Positions 24,997 through 32,901 of a DNA stretch of 64,000 nucleotides are shown one piece after another. Numbering within the stretch: the stretch's first letter is position 1; the number at the start of each line of letters is the position of its first letter. Both the position numbers and the translations under genes were made by a program. The DNA is from Desmonostoc muscorum FACHB-395. GTDB lineage: Bacteria; Cyanobacteriota; Cyanobacteriia; Cyanobacteriales; Nostocaceae. Where the stretch lies: positions 113,057-177,056 of the forward strand of contig NZ_JACJSF010000009.1 of the NCBI RefSeq assembly GCF_014698035.1. The letters are read 5' to 3'. The notes below the pieces were generated by a model. The model made no database searches, was not told where the DNA came from, and was given only the letters and a program-made list of their open reading frames with translations.

Positions 24997-25341
24997 ATGG
25001 GCAGATTGTTAATAAAACTTATAGGTTTAATCTTATTTTTCACAGGGTTATACTTTTTTGGTCAAAATATTATATTTGTTAGCGGTTACTACATACCTTT
25101 TTCCAGCAGATTACCAGCGACAGTTTCCGTATTAGCGATTATGGCAGGTGTGTTTACATTGGTGTTTTATCGCAGAGAAGCTAGTCAGCTTGGATGGATT
25201 TTGTTAGGTATTGGGATAGTACTAGTTTTCTTGAGTGGTGGAGTAATTTTCAGATCAACTAGCTTATGGAATCTATTTGTTGCTTTCGGCGCATTAGCAG
25301 CCGGATATAAATTATTGAATGAGGGCAGAATCAACTTTTAA
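24997..25341 (+). CDS. Small integral membrane protein of unknown function
   Basis: 114 residues with four predicted membrane spans: LIKLIGLILFFTGLYFFGQN, a second at LPATVSVLAIMAGVFTLVFY, a third at LGWILLGIGIVLVFLSGGVI, and the last at LWNLFVAFGALAAGYKLL. No conserved motif is recognised. Only the hydrophobic design and the clean ATG-to-stop frame support it as a gene. Cytoplasmic or thylakoid membrane location is unknown. Confidence 0.65.
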   Translation: MGRLLIKLIGLILFFTGLYFFGQNIIFVSGYYIPFSSRLPATVSVLAIMAGVFTLVFYRREASQLGWILLGIGIVLVFLSGGVIFRSTSLWNLFVAFGALAAGYKLLNEGRINF

Positions 25342-25419
25342 AGTTTTGAAATATAATCAAATTTTCTCATAGTTGCGATAGCGATCTTATTTGATTAATG
25401 AGAATTGAAAGTCACAGTT

Positions 25420-25450
25420 CCCCAACTTTTCCCAGAAGTTGGGGATTTTC
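25420..25450 (+). terminator. Possible terminator hairpin
   Basis: CCCCAACTT (25420-25428) pairs with AAGTTGGGG (25436-25444) around 7 nt, followed by ATTTTC. It lies about 80 bp after the small membrane-protein gene and is a plausible, weak intrinsic terminator. Confidence 0.55.
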
Positions 25451-25653
25451 TGTCTCACGAATAACTTACGATTGTGATGGTAGTAAAAACTACACTTGTC
25501 GCCAGTTCATATTACAGTCAGGAAAATTTGACATTATAATTTCTCTATCTGCTCTACTATTGCTGAGAGTGCATTAGAGCGCTTAAATTAACTTTTAGTT
25601 AAGTGCCAATTTGACGTTTGACAGACACACAGAATCCGTGTGATCTGGATGGA

Positions 25654-25705
25654 TAGCCTCTTAATAATGACTTTAGATCGGGGGGTTTTACTAAGGTTGA
25701 GGCTA
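25654..25705 (+). promoter_or_regulatory. Leader region of rpsU with a small inverted repeat
   Basis: TAGCCTC (25654-25660) and GAGGCTA (25699-25705) can pair around 38 nt, ending about 40 nt before the rpsU start. A G run (GGGGGGTTTTACT) lies in between. This could be a leader structure affecting ribosomal-protein expression; no established element is recognised. Confidence 0.3.
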
Positions 25706-25746
25706 CTATTACAATGGAAAATGTTGATTATGAGGAACAAGCAAGA

Positions 25747-25926
25747 ATGACCCAAGTGATTCTTGGAGAAAATGAAGCAATAGACTCAGCTTTGCGTCGG
25801 TTTAAACGTCAGGTTTCCAAAGCTGGGATATTAGCTGATGTGAAATATCATCGGCACTTTGAAACACCCATTGAAAAACGCAAACGTAAGGCAGTGGCAG
25901 CTAGACGCAAAAGAACTTTTAAATAA
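25747..25926 (+). CDS. rpsU: 30S ribosomal protein bS21
   Basis: A 59-residue basic protein: [40 protein letters not shown] and a C-terminal [16 protein letters not shown]. It is a small-subunit protein at the platform, involved in mRNA recruitment. The start is ATG 25747 because GAGGAA lies 9 nt upstream and homologues begin MTQV; the upstream in-frame ATG at 25714 would add 11 acidic residues not found in the family. Confidence 0.95.
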   Translation: MTQVILGENEAIDSALRRFKRQVSKAGILADVKYHRHFETPIEKRKRKAVAARRKRTFK

Positions 25927-26069
25927 ACCTATTTGGTGTAATACTGGCGTTGCTTGAGGTTATGACCTAAAACAGGCAATAGCGCTTAGGCGTAGCCCTT
26001 CCTAGACATCGCCATTATTCTTACAAAAATTAAGCAAACTATGCCGCACTTCAATTAGGGTGTAGAGCG

Positions 26070-26143
26070 TGTTAAAGGCTTTATTTCGGTTGGATAGAGC
26101 AAGCTAAAATCGCTGCCCATCAACCAAAATAAACGCCTTTAGC
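26070..26143. repeat. Imperfect inverted repeat downstream of pth
   Basis: GTTAAAGGCTTTATTTCGGT (from 26070) pairs imperfectly with the complement of ACCAAAATAAACGCCTTTAG (to 26143). The arms are about 25 bp with a roughly 25-nt loop. It could end the pth transcript or be a small palindromic repeat. Confidence 0.45.
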
Positions 26144-26157
26144 AAACAAACTGGCCC

Positions 26158-26799
26158 CTAAGACTCAGAATTATTAATGGTGCGGCTATTACAAACATTC
26201 ATCGCCTTTTCTACTCCCTGCTTGAGGCTTAGTTCAATACACTCAACTACGAACTGAAGTACAAGAGACATCTGCTGATTTTCGGCAGCAGAAAATCGTC
26301 CCAGCACATGGGAAACAGTATTAGAATCATCGTTATTAGCTGCACCTTTGGGTTTACCAATACCGATTCGCAAACGGGGAAAGTTTTGGGTACTCAGATG
26401 TGCGATCGCACTTTTCATCCCGTTATGTCCCCCAGCCGAACCAGATAAGCGCAGCCGAGTTTTTCCCAAGGGCAAATCCATATCGTCGTAAATTATCAGC
26501 ACTGACTCAGGCGGCAGTTTATACCAACTTGTCACCGCTTGAATTGACTGTCCTGAGCGATTCATATAAGTTAACGGCTTTAGCAAGCGAATCTTACCTC
26601 CACCTGGGGCCATACCTTCGCCATACTCACCTTGAAACTTGCGGTTTTCTGCTAAAGAAATGCGCCAAGAACGGCAGAGGGCTTCTACAGCAGCAAAGCC
26701 GATATTATGGCGTGTTTGGTCGTACTTGCTTTCTGGATTCCCCAAACCAACAATTAGTTGTGGAATCACCAAAGCTGGTTGCGTAACAGCTTCTGTCAT
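26158..26799 (-). CDS. pth: Peptidyl-tRNA hydrolase
   Basis: Recycles tRNA from stalled peptidyl-tRNA. Motifs: LIVGLGNPESKYDQTRHNIG with the catalytic His, PLTYMNRSGQSI, IIYDDMDLPLGKTRLRLSGS, and GGHNGMKSAIAHL. It has a short N-terminal extension before strand one and an unconserved tail. I choose ATG 26799 (AGG 5 nt upstream) rather than the TTG five codons earlier. It follows tatA in the same direction, separated by a dispersed palindromic repeat. Confidence 0.95.
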   Translation of the reverse strand: MTEAVTQPALVIPQLIVGLGNPESKYDQTRHNIGFAAVEALCRSWRISLAENRKFQGEYGEGMAPGGGKIRLLKPLTYMNRSGQSIQAVTSWYKLPPESVLIIYDDMDLPLGKTRLRLSGSAGGHNGMKSAIAHLSTQNFPRLRIGIGKPKGAANNDDSNTVSHVLGRFSAAENQQMSLVLQFVVECIELSLKQGVEKAMNVCNSRTINNSES

Positions 26800-26861
26800 T
26801 TTGCCTATAGTCAATTGATATCAATCACTCAACTAGTACAATGTCTAAGCTAGTTTTGAGG

Positions 26862-26917
26862 GTTTGTAGTAAGCACTTCAGTGCTTAAAATCCAGGACTA
26901 AAGTCCTTACTACGAAC
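26862..26917. repeat. Dispersed composite palindrome between tatA and pth
   Basis: The outer arms GTAGTAAG and CTTACTAC enclose two small palindromes, GCACTTCAGTGC and GGACTAAAGTCC. The whole 56-bp unit could form a cruciform-like structure. Sequences of this design (AGCACTTCAGTGCTT with GGACTAAAGTCC) are frequent between genes in Nostoc-type genomes. Confidence 0.65.
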
Positions 26918-26950
26918 TTGTTCACCCTTAGTAACTAATGAGACAAACTA

Positions 26951-27226
26951 CTAGCTAGGTTGAGAAGAACTAGCGGTAGTATCCTGCTCCGATTTAGCAG
27001 GGTAGATTTGCTTAGGTTCCAATTCAGCAGTAGTCTTGACAGCTTCTTCTAACTGTTCTGCTTCTTTTTGAAACTCGGTTTGAAACTCCTTAGAAGCTTC
27101 TTGGAAACTACGGATTGTTTTACCCACACTCCGACCAATTTCTGGTAGCTTCTTTGGCCCAAAGATTAACAGCGCCACTACCATAATTACACCCATTTCC
27201 GGCAGACCGATACCAAATATATTCAT
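26951..27226 (-). CDS. tatA: Sec-independent protein translocase TatA
   Basis: 91 residues: an N-terminal membrane helix (FGIGLPEMGVIMVVALLIFG) with the signature FGPKKLPEIGRSVGKTIRSF, then an amphipathic helix and an acidic, Gln-rich tail. It forms the protein-conducting pore for folded proteins crossing cytoplasmic and thylakoid membranes, including Rieske-type proteins. TatA/TatB identity cannot be separated fully; the length and motif favour TatA. Confidence 0.93.
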   Translation of the reverse strand: MNIFGIGLPEMGVIMVVALLIFGPKKLPEIGRSVGKTIRSFQEASKEFQTEFQKEAEQLEEAVKTTAELEPKQIYPAKSEQDTTASSSQPS

Positions 27227-27312
27227 TTTTGTCTCCTGTCAACTATAGAACCACTACAGAAACTCATATATTATGTAGTCTACTCAATAGTTAGTATGCA
27301 CTGACCATTCAC

Positions 27313-27335
27313 AAAAAAACCCGGAAGAACCGGGT
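27313..27335 (-). terminator. Intrinsic terminator of psbH
   Basis: ACCCGG (27319-27324) pairs with CCGGGT (27330-27335) around AAGAA. On the minus strand the stem is followed by seven Ts (27319-27313), placed 42 bp after the psbH stop. Confidence 0.8.
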
Positions 27336-27376
27336 GTAACTTAACTTGTTATCCAAACTTGATAGCGGTGTATCTG

Positions 27377-27580
27377 TTAGCGTCCTAAACTCCGCCAATC
27401 GACATTTACATCCTGAACTAACAGTGATCTATTGTAAAGTTGCAGAATAATCAGCAAAAACACAAAAAATAGCGCCATAAAAACAGCCATCACAGGGGTA
27501 GTACCCCAACCTGGAGCCACTTTTCCATACTCAGAGTTAAGTGGTTTCAGGATATCTCCCAACCTAGTCCTTTGTGCCAT
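27377..27580 (-). CDS. psbH: Photosystem II protein PsbH
   Basis: 67 residues, one membrane helix ([20 protein letters not shown]) preceded by [20 protein letters not shown], the diagnostic PsbH sequence. It stabilises the PSII QB site and bicarbonate binding. Divergent from psbN, as in cyanobacteria and plastids. Confidence 0.97.
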   Translation of the reverse strand: MAQRTRLGDILKPLNSEYGKVAPGWGTTPVMAVFMALFFVFLLIILQLYNRSLLVQDVNVDWRSLGR

Positions 27581-27665
27581 AGTTCACCTAATATTACTTG
27601 CCAAAGCTTTTTTTAATCTTCTGTAATATTCTATAAGAATAGCACTCATCATCTATCCCTCAATT

Positions 27666-27797
27666 ATGGAACCCGCAATAGTTCTTAGCATTTCTATGGC
27701 CGCCGTGGTGGTTGCCATCACCGGAATTTCAATTTATACCTCTTTTGGCCCTCCTAGCAAGGAATTGAACGATCCGTTTGACGATCACGAAGATTAA
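27666..27797 (+). CDS. psbN: Photosystem II assembly protein PsbN
   Basis: A 43-residue gene lying opposite psbH, 85 bp apart. The translation begins MEPAIVLSISMAAVVVAITG and continues ISIYTSFGPPSKELNDPFDD, then HED; this is the PsbN membrane helix plus the GPPSKEL-DPFDDHED tail. It assists PSII assembly and repair. It is too short for usual ORF-size cut-offs but the sequence is unambiguous. Confidence 0.96.
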   Translation: MEPAIVLSISMAAVVVAITGISIYTSFGPPSKELNDPFDDHED

Positions 27798-27880
27798 AAG
27801 AGTCATTAGTCATTGGTCATTTGTCATTGGTTGGTGGTCTGTGGAAAACCACAATTGGCCACTGACACAGCAATAGTGGC

Positions 27881-30800
27881 TCACTCTAGCCTGGAATTGA
27901 TCGCTGGTATTACCTTGAAACTGGCGATTTTCCAAGGCTGTATTGTTAAGAGTTGTTGCCCAGATGAGAATTCAGTAGTAGAGGAACGCTCTAACAAATC
28001 TACTGTATCTCCTAGATTTAACCCTAAATTACTTTGCAAAGATAACTCGGCTGTTTCTCCGTGACATTCATAACACCGCAGAATTAACTGCTGTGGGTCA
28101 TCTTCAGATGGCTTCAACGCCATCAAGATTAAATTTTCAGCTGATAAATCTAGGAAACTCATCCCCAACCCATCTTTACCAGTAGAAAGGGGAGGGTTTT
28201 CATTAGCAGGATTTAATATCACTTGTAACGGTATATTCAATTCATAGCCACGCCGTACTGTATGGGCTGATTCCCAGCTACCAGCATGAGGATACAAGGT
28301 ATATGTAAACTCATGAAAACCTTTATCAGCCTCTGAGTCTGGCCAATTAGGGCTGCGTAGCAGTGTTAGGCGGAGTTGATTTGGTTTGCTGTCGTAACCG
28401 TATTTACAATCATTTAGCAAACTAACTCCGTGAATACCCTCCTGTGTTTCTCCTGTCAAATCCGCCCAACGCAAAGCTGGGACTTCCCATTTTGCCTCTT
28501 CTGCGGGGGTTTGCGGTTTAGTTGTCCGGCGAATCGCGCCACAGGGAATTTCATAAGTAGCAAAGTCTGCTTCGATATTCAAAGGAAAAGCAGCTTTCAC
28601 CAATACATGATTTTCTTGCCAATTGACAGTAGTAGCTATCTTCAGTAGAGGTGAACCAACTTGCAGAATATAATCTTGGCAAAATTCCGATTCGCCCAAC
28701 TGACGCACCACGCGCACACGACTTTGCACTGGCCCTTGTTCTAACAACTGAATAGATTGAAGATTTGTTGATGGTAAGGGATGTTGGGCATAATTGGGGT
28801 CTATATTCCAAGCATCCCAATATTGACCGCTATCTTTAAAAGCTTGTAATTGATTCCCCACACCACTTAAAAGTTCTCGTTGATAAGTTTTATCAAAAAC
28901 ACTTGATAAATCTCCAGTATCAGGATCGATAACAACTCGCAAGCATTCATTTTCTAAAATCCAGTCTGGGAGGAGTGAGGGAAGTGGGGGAGATGAGGGA
29001 GATGGGGAAGATGAGGGGGAAAGCCAAAATATGCGATAGCCGACGGGTGGAATTTCGGTGGCGAGAAATAGTAGCGTTGATGGTTCAGATAATTGGGAGA
29101 CAAGTTGCTTACCTGAAGTATCGTAAATCTCCCATTCCTGTGATGTGGGTAAGGCTACAGAGACTACCTCAGAACGCTGCCAATTGAGAGAATTGAAAAC
29201 AAAAATAGGTAAACTATTGGGTTTTGGTGGTTCTGATAGAGTAATGTGAGATGCGATCGCAAAAAGTGATTCTTGTAATATCTTCGTTCCGACTTGTTCC
29301 ACTTGCTGCCACTGGGGTAACGCATCTGTATAAACTTGAGTAATTGAAGAACCAGGTAAAATATCGTGAAACTGTTGAAATAAAACCTGCTTCCAAGCTG
29401 CTTCAATTTCTACTTTAGGATATGTCACACCACAGCTTAGGGTTGCTAAGGTAGCAAATAGTTCAGCTTCATACAATAAATTTTCACAATGACGATTCCA
29501 GCGTTTTTGGTCTGCGTGGGTAGTGTAGCAACCGCGATGAAATTCTAAATATAGTTCGTCATCCCAGATGGGAAAGGCAGGGGAAGCAGGGGGAGAATCA
29601 TAACTCCTGAATTCTGACTCCTGAATTCTGACTCCTGATTTGATTTGCTTTAAATACTTTTCAGCCGTCGTGAATTCGATATCTGGGAAGAAAGGTGACT
29701 TTTGCCAGCGTTGGGCGATTTCTAACATATCACGAGTGGGGCCGCCGCCGTGGTCGCCGACACCGGGAAGCCAGAGAGATTCTGATAAACCAGTTTGGGA
29801 TTGCCATTCCAGAGCGTAGGATGCCATTTTAACTGGATCAATGTTTTCACCGATAGGTGCAGACATCAAACTAAAGACTTCGCTACCATCAGGCGATCGC
29901 CACCAAAAAGCCCCATAATCAAATTTAGTAGTATCATTCCACCGCAACTTCTGGGTGACAAAATACTCAATTCCGGCATTAGCGAAAAACTGTGGTAAAG
30001 TTGCACAGAAACCAAAAGAATCTGGAACCCACTCCATAGTTGAAAGCTTGGCAAATTTCTCCTGGATGTAGCGTTGACCATACAATAGCTGACGGACTAT
30101 TGATTCACCAGCAATGAGATTGAGTTCCGGTTCCACCCACATTCCGCCGACAACTTCCCAACGTCCAGCAGCTACCTGTGCTTGAATCGCCTGAAACAAA
30201 TCCGGGCGATGTTCCTCAATCCAAGCGTAAAGTGCGGGAGTCGAATGACAGAAAATTAACTCAGGGAAATCTGCTTGCAACTTCAGAACCGACTCAAAAG
30301 TATTTTGCGCCGCATTCCAAGTTTCACTCACAGGCCATAACCATGCTAAATCTAAGTGAGCATGACCCAATAAGAAAATTTTAGATTTTTGATCCCCCCA
30401 ACCCACCTTAAAAAGGGGGGCTAAGATGTCGGATTGAATTAGGTTTCGGCGTAGAGACAAAAACGACTTTGCTAACTCTCCCTTCTCTGTGCCCTCTGCG
30501 CCTCTGCGGTTCATAACCTCCGCCACCACCTCTACCAAAGCATCCAACTTCTCCGGCGCGAACCTTTCCAAATAAAGTTGCACCACAGCCAATTCATCAG
30601 CCACAAAACCCGGATCGGGATTATTATCAACAGTAGACTCATAAACTAGGAGCGATCGCACTAAAGCACCATCACAATGTCCCGGACTCACTAACCGCAA
30701 AGCCACAATAAACTCTTCCCCTGGCTTCACTCCCTGGCTGAGAAGCACTCTCGGCGAACAATCAAATAAATCACCCTCCAGTACTAACTCCCCATTCACA

Positions 30801-31123
30801 TAAATCTCAGCAGAATCTGCCCACCAAAGCAGCGCCAGCCGCAAAGATAACCCAGCTAAAGGATAACCCTGTAAATCTTGGGGCACTACCAACCTTTGCA
30901 CTAGCCATAGTACTTTTTTCCCCCCAGTCCAAGCGATATGTTCTTTAGCATTCAACTGAACAGGTTGCCAATGAGACAAATCAGCAGCGACAACATCAGT
31001 AATAATCAGGTCAGATTCTTGGTATAGCCAGCTAGACTGAAGATTAACTTGGCAAAAAGAGCGCAGTTGCTCAATTGCTTCTGAGATGATTTTGGTATGA
31101 GATTGAGAGACAGTCGGGGTCAT
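27881..31123 (-). CDS. Alpha-mannosidase, glycoside hydrolase family 38
   Basis: 1080 residues. After an N-terminal beta domain comes the GH38 catalytic barrel: LLGHAHLDLAWLWPVSETWN (zinc-binding His/Asp, about 251-270), HSTPALYAWIEEHRPDLF, VEPELNLIAGESIVRQLLYG, WVPDSFGFCATLPQFF with the Asp nucleophile, and PGVGDHGGGPTRDMLEIAQR. C-terminal beta domains follow. It hydrolyses alpha-mannosides, probably in the cytosol since no signal peptide is seen. The frame contains repeat-derived inserts at about 204-247 (two dispersed elements), about 500 (GVRIQESEFRSYDSPP) and about 700 (SSSPSPSSPPLPS). It is longer than many bacterial homologues for this reason. Divergent from the next gene. Confidence 0.9.
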   Translation of the reverse strand: MTPTVSQSHTKIISEAIEQLRSFCQVNLQSSWLYQESDLIITDVVAADLSHWQPVQLNAKEHIAWTGGKKVLWLVQRLVVPQDLQGYPLAGLSLRLALLWWADSAEIYVNGELVLEGDLFDCSPRVLLSQGVKPGEEFIVALRLVSPGHCDGALVRSLLVYESTVDNNPDPGFVADELAVVQLYLERFAPEKLDALVEVVAEVMNRRGAEGTEKGELAKSFLSLRRNLIQSDILAPLFKVGWGDQKSKIFLLGHAHLDLAWLWPVSETWNAAQNTFESVLKLQADFPELIFCHSTPALYAWIEEHRPDLFQAIQAQVAAGRWEVVGGMWVEPELNLIAGESIVRQLLYGQRYIQEKFAKLSTMEWVPDSFGFCATLPQFFANAGIEYFVTQKLRWNDTTKFDYGAFWWRSPDGSEVFSLMSAPIGENIDPVKMASYALEWQSQTGLSESLWLPGVGDHGGGPTRDMLEIAQRWQKSPFFPDIEFTTAEKYLKQIKSGVRIQESEFRSYDSPPASPAFPIWDDELYLEFHRGCYTTHADQKRWNRHCENLLYEAELFATLATLSCGVTYPKVEIEAAWKQVLFQQFHDILPGSSITQVYTDALPQWQQVEQVGTKILQESLFAIASHITLSEPPKPNSLPIFVFNSLNWQRSEVVSVALPTSQEWEIYDTSGKQLVSQLSEPSTLLFLATEIPPVGYRIFWLSPSSSPSPSSPPLPSLLPDWILENECLRVVIDPDTGDLSSVFDKTYQRELLSGVGNQLQAFKDSGQYWDAWNIDPNYAQHPLPSTNLQSIQLLEQGPVQSRVRVVRQLGESEFCQDYILQVGSPLLKIATTVNWQENHVLVKAAFPLNIEADFATYEIPCGAIRRTTKPQTPAEEAKWEVPALRWADLTGETQEGIHGVSLLNDCKYGYDSKPNQLRLTLLRSPNWPDSEADKGFHEFTYTLYPHAGSWESAHTVRRGYELNIPLQVILNPANENPPLSTGKDGLGMSFLDLSAENLILMALKPSEDDPQQLILRCYECHGETAELSLQSNLGLNLGDTVDLLERSSTTEFSSGQQLLTIQPWKIASFKVIPAINSRLE
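28967..29025. repeat. Purine-rich GGGAGATGAGG repeat inside the alpha-mannosidase gene
   Basis: Tandem AGTGGGGGAGATGAGGGAGA-type units, read on the minus strand as SSSPSPSSPPLPS. It probably forms a flexible loop between the beta domains of the enzyme. It is similar in style to the intergenic short repeats elsewhere in the window. Confidence 0.55.
29570..29642. repeat. GAATTCTGACTCCT repeat inside the alpha-mannosidase gene
   Basis: Two and a half copies of CTGAATTCTGACTC preceded by GGCAGGGGAAGCAGGGGGAG. They are read in frame as GVRIQESEFRSYDSPPASPA. The same unit is intergenic at about 22.85 kb. Confidence 0.6.
30383..30514. repeat. Two dispersed elements read in frame within the alpha-mannosidase gene
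   Basis: Left part: CCCCCCAACCCACCTTAAAA then AGGGGGGCTAAG, a known-looking dispersed palindrome. Right part: CTGTGCCCTCTGCGCCTCTG then CGGTTCATAACC, the complement of the CGAACCGCAGAGGCGCAGAG element at 5.05, 5.88 and 35.1 kb. Read in frame as MNRRGAEGTEKGE and ILAPLFKVGWGDQKSK, the second part directly abutting the first conserved catalytic strand. Confidence 0.75.
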
Positions 31124-31210
31124 ATATTCGCTAAGATGAGGTGTTGGTTGTTTTTATTGTTTGGCGCGAGTCTCACAACTTAACAAGACTTGAACTAAAA
31201 AATTACTACT

Positions 31211-32866
31211 ATGTCTTCTGGTTCCTCTGGTCGTTATCAAAGCAGACTATTTAACTTTGTCCACCAGCAATCTCGGCGGGTGACACAACAGTGGGAACAC
31301 ACCTTCCGGCATTTGCAAGTTGCCACTAAGTGGGGTGTGGAGGCACTACTTTACCCAGTGTATCTACTGTTTCAGTCATCTGAATCATCTGGGAAAACGC
31401 TACAGACCAAAGAGCCACAAACTAGACTAAAGTTACAACCAAATGATACCGATTTCCAGTCCGAAATTCCAAATGCTGATAGTCCTATTCAACAAGTACT
31501 AGAAGCAGTCAATTACGTGTTGTCAGATGAAGCCGTCTCCACTCCTACAAAAACATCTGAAACTTTCAATCCCTTGGCTTTATTGGGAATTTTTCGGCTG
31601 AAGTTTGTTGATAAAAACTCGACAAATAACGTAAGTTATATAGAATCTTCAAGTATTACAGAGAATAAAGCGGGGATTATCAACTCTTTACAGTTAGATA
31701 ACGCTCTAAAACAGCATTTTCCAGCAGTGCGGGGAATTGCCACAAATTTGATGAATCGGAGTTTAGTACTTGTTACTACCGAAAATGAAATTCTAGATAT
31801 TTTGACACCCCAGCAGCAGGCAAAGTTAGAAGATAGAATTATTAACGAAGTTGCTAATTACTGGCAGTCTTGGCGGTTGATTATAGCCAAAAAAGAAACG
31901 GAGCTATTACCACAAATTGACCGTTTATTAGCAAAACTCACTGATGGAAATACAACCAAAATTCCAGCTTTAGCTGAGGGCATATCAAAAGATTTACTTA
32001 ATACTGAAAGATTACTAGCATTTTTAGATATAGCTGTTGCTAAGTTGGAGTCAAATGCTTTAGTACCTGTGCAAGAACGTAGTCAGGAAATTGTTCAAGT
32101 TGCCCAAACTCAGTTAAACATATTTCTTTATGGCAAAGAGCAATTAGCTGCTAGGGGAGAAATTGCAACTACTAATGATGGTATGGAAACTCATACACTA
32201 AATATTCACGCTTTGATTGAGGCGGCACTTAATTACTTTTTTGGTGTTGGTAATAGAAAAACACTTGATTCAACAACTAGTGATGAGCAATTCCCAGGTA
32301 AAATATTGTCATCACGCTTTAGAAAAGCCTTGGCTAAAAGCCCTCTATTGGAAAATCAGGATTTAGCTGTTGATCCTTGGCTAACATGGAATGATTTATT
32401 TGGAGACACTGAAACCGTTACTAACAAGTCAGTTACACTTTCTCAAGTGGAAAATAAAAATCCTGCTTTAGCGGCAAGTTTATCAGTAGGGCATTTTCCC
32501 CAAAAGAATTTAACTGTAAAACAACCTAAAATCGGATCTGGTTTGGTGCAAAGGAAACAAGCAACTAGTAGTCTTGCCTCAAGCCAAAAAATATCTGGAA
32601 AAGTTTCCTCTGCAAAACAAATTCAAGCCCATACTTCCCTAACTAAACGCGAGATTCGGAAAGGGGAAATTTTGCAAGAGCAGTTTCATCAAAGTAGTCA
32701 AATTGAGGCACAGCCAGACTGGATAGAAACCAAAGCAACTTCAACAGGCTATGAGAAACATCCCTTAGAGCAACTTCTGGAATGGGTTGATTATGCTATG
32801 CTCTGGCTAGAAGAGAGATTTGTAAAGATTTTTCAGTCATTACGGCAGATGTGGCAGGGAAAATAA
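31211..32866 (+). CDS. Conserved cyanobacterial protein of unknown function
   Basis: 551 residues without a recognised domain. The N-terminus has SRLFNFVHQQSRRVTQQWEH and WGVEALLYPVYLLFQ, an amphipathic or peripheral membrane segment. The middle is helical (LDNALKQHFPAVRGIATNLM, LTPQQQAKLEDRIINEVANY, LAFLDIAVAKLESNALVPVQ). A polar, low-complexity region follows, and the end is YEKHPLEQLLEWVDYAMLWL EERFVKIFQ-like. I do not know a function. It is divergent from the mannosidase gene, 87 bp apart. Confidence 0.7.
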   Translation: MSSGSSGRYQSRLFNFVHQQSRRVTQQWEHTFRHLQVATKWGVEALLYPVYLLFQSSESSGKTLQTKEPQTRLKLQPNDTDFQSEIPNADSPIQQVLEAVNYVLSDEAVSTPTKTSETFNPLALLGIFRLKFVDKNSTNNVSYIESSSITENKAGIINSLQLDNALKQHFPAVRGIATNLMNRSLVLVTTENEILDILTPQQQAKLEDRIINEVANYWQSWRLIIAKKETELLPQIDRLLAKLTDGNTTKIPALAEGISKDLLNTERLLAFLDIAVAKLESNALVPVQERSQEIVQVAQTQLNIFLYGKEQLAARGEIATTNDGMETHTLNIHALIEAALNYFFGVGNRKTLDSTTSDEQFPGKILSSRFRKALAKSPLLENQDLAVDPWLTWNDLFGDTETVTNKSVTLSQVENKNPALAASLSVGHFPQKNLTVKQPKIGSGLVQRKQATSSLASSQKISGKVSSAKQIQAHTSLTKREIRKGEILQEQFHQSSQIEAQPDWIETKATSTGYEKHPLEQLLEWVDYAMLWLEERFVKIFQSLRQMWQGK

Positions 32867-32901
32867 TAGTAATTCGTAATCTTTTTAGAGCAATAAACTC
32901 T

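Noticed and set aside
28551..28820. 89-codon reading frame on the minus strand inside the alpha-mannosidase gene
   Set aside because: It is an overlapping out-of-frame shadow of a well-supported enzyme with no homology-like features.
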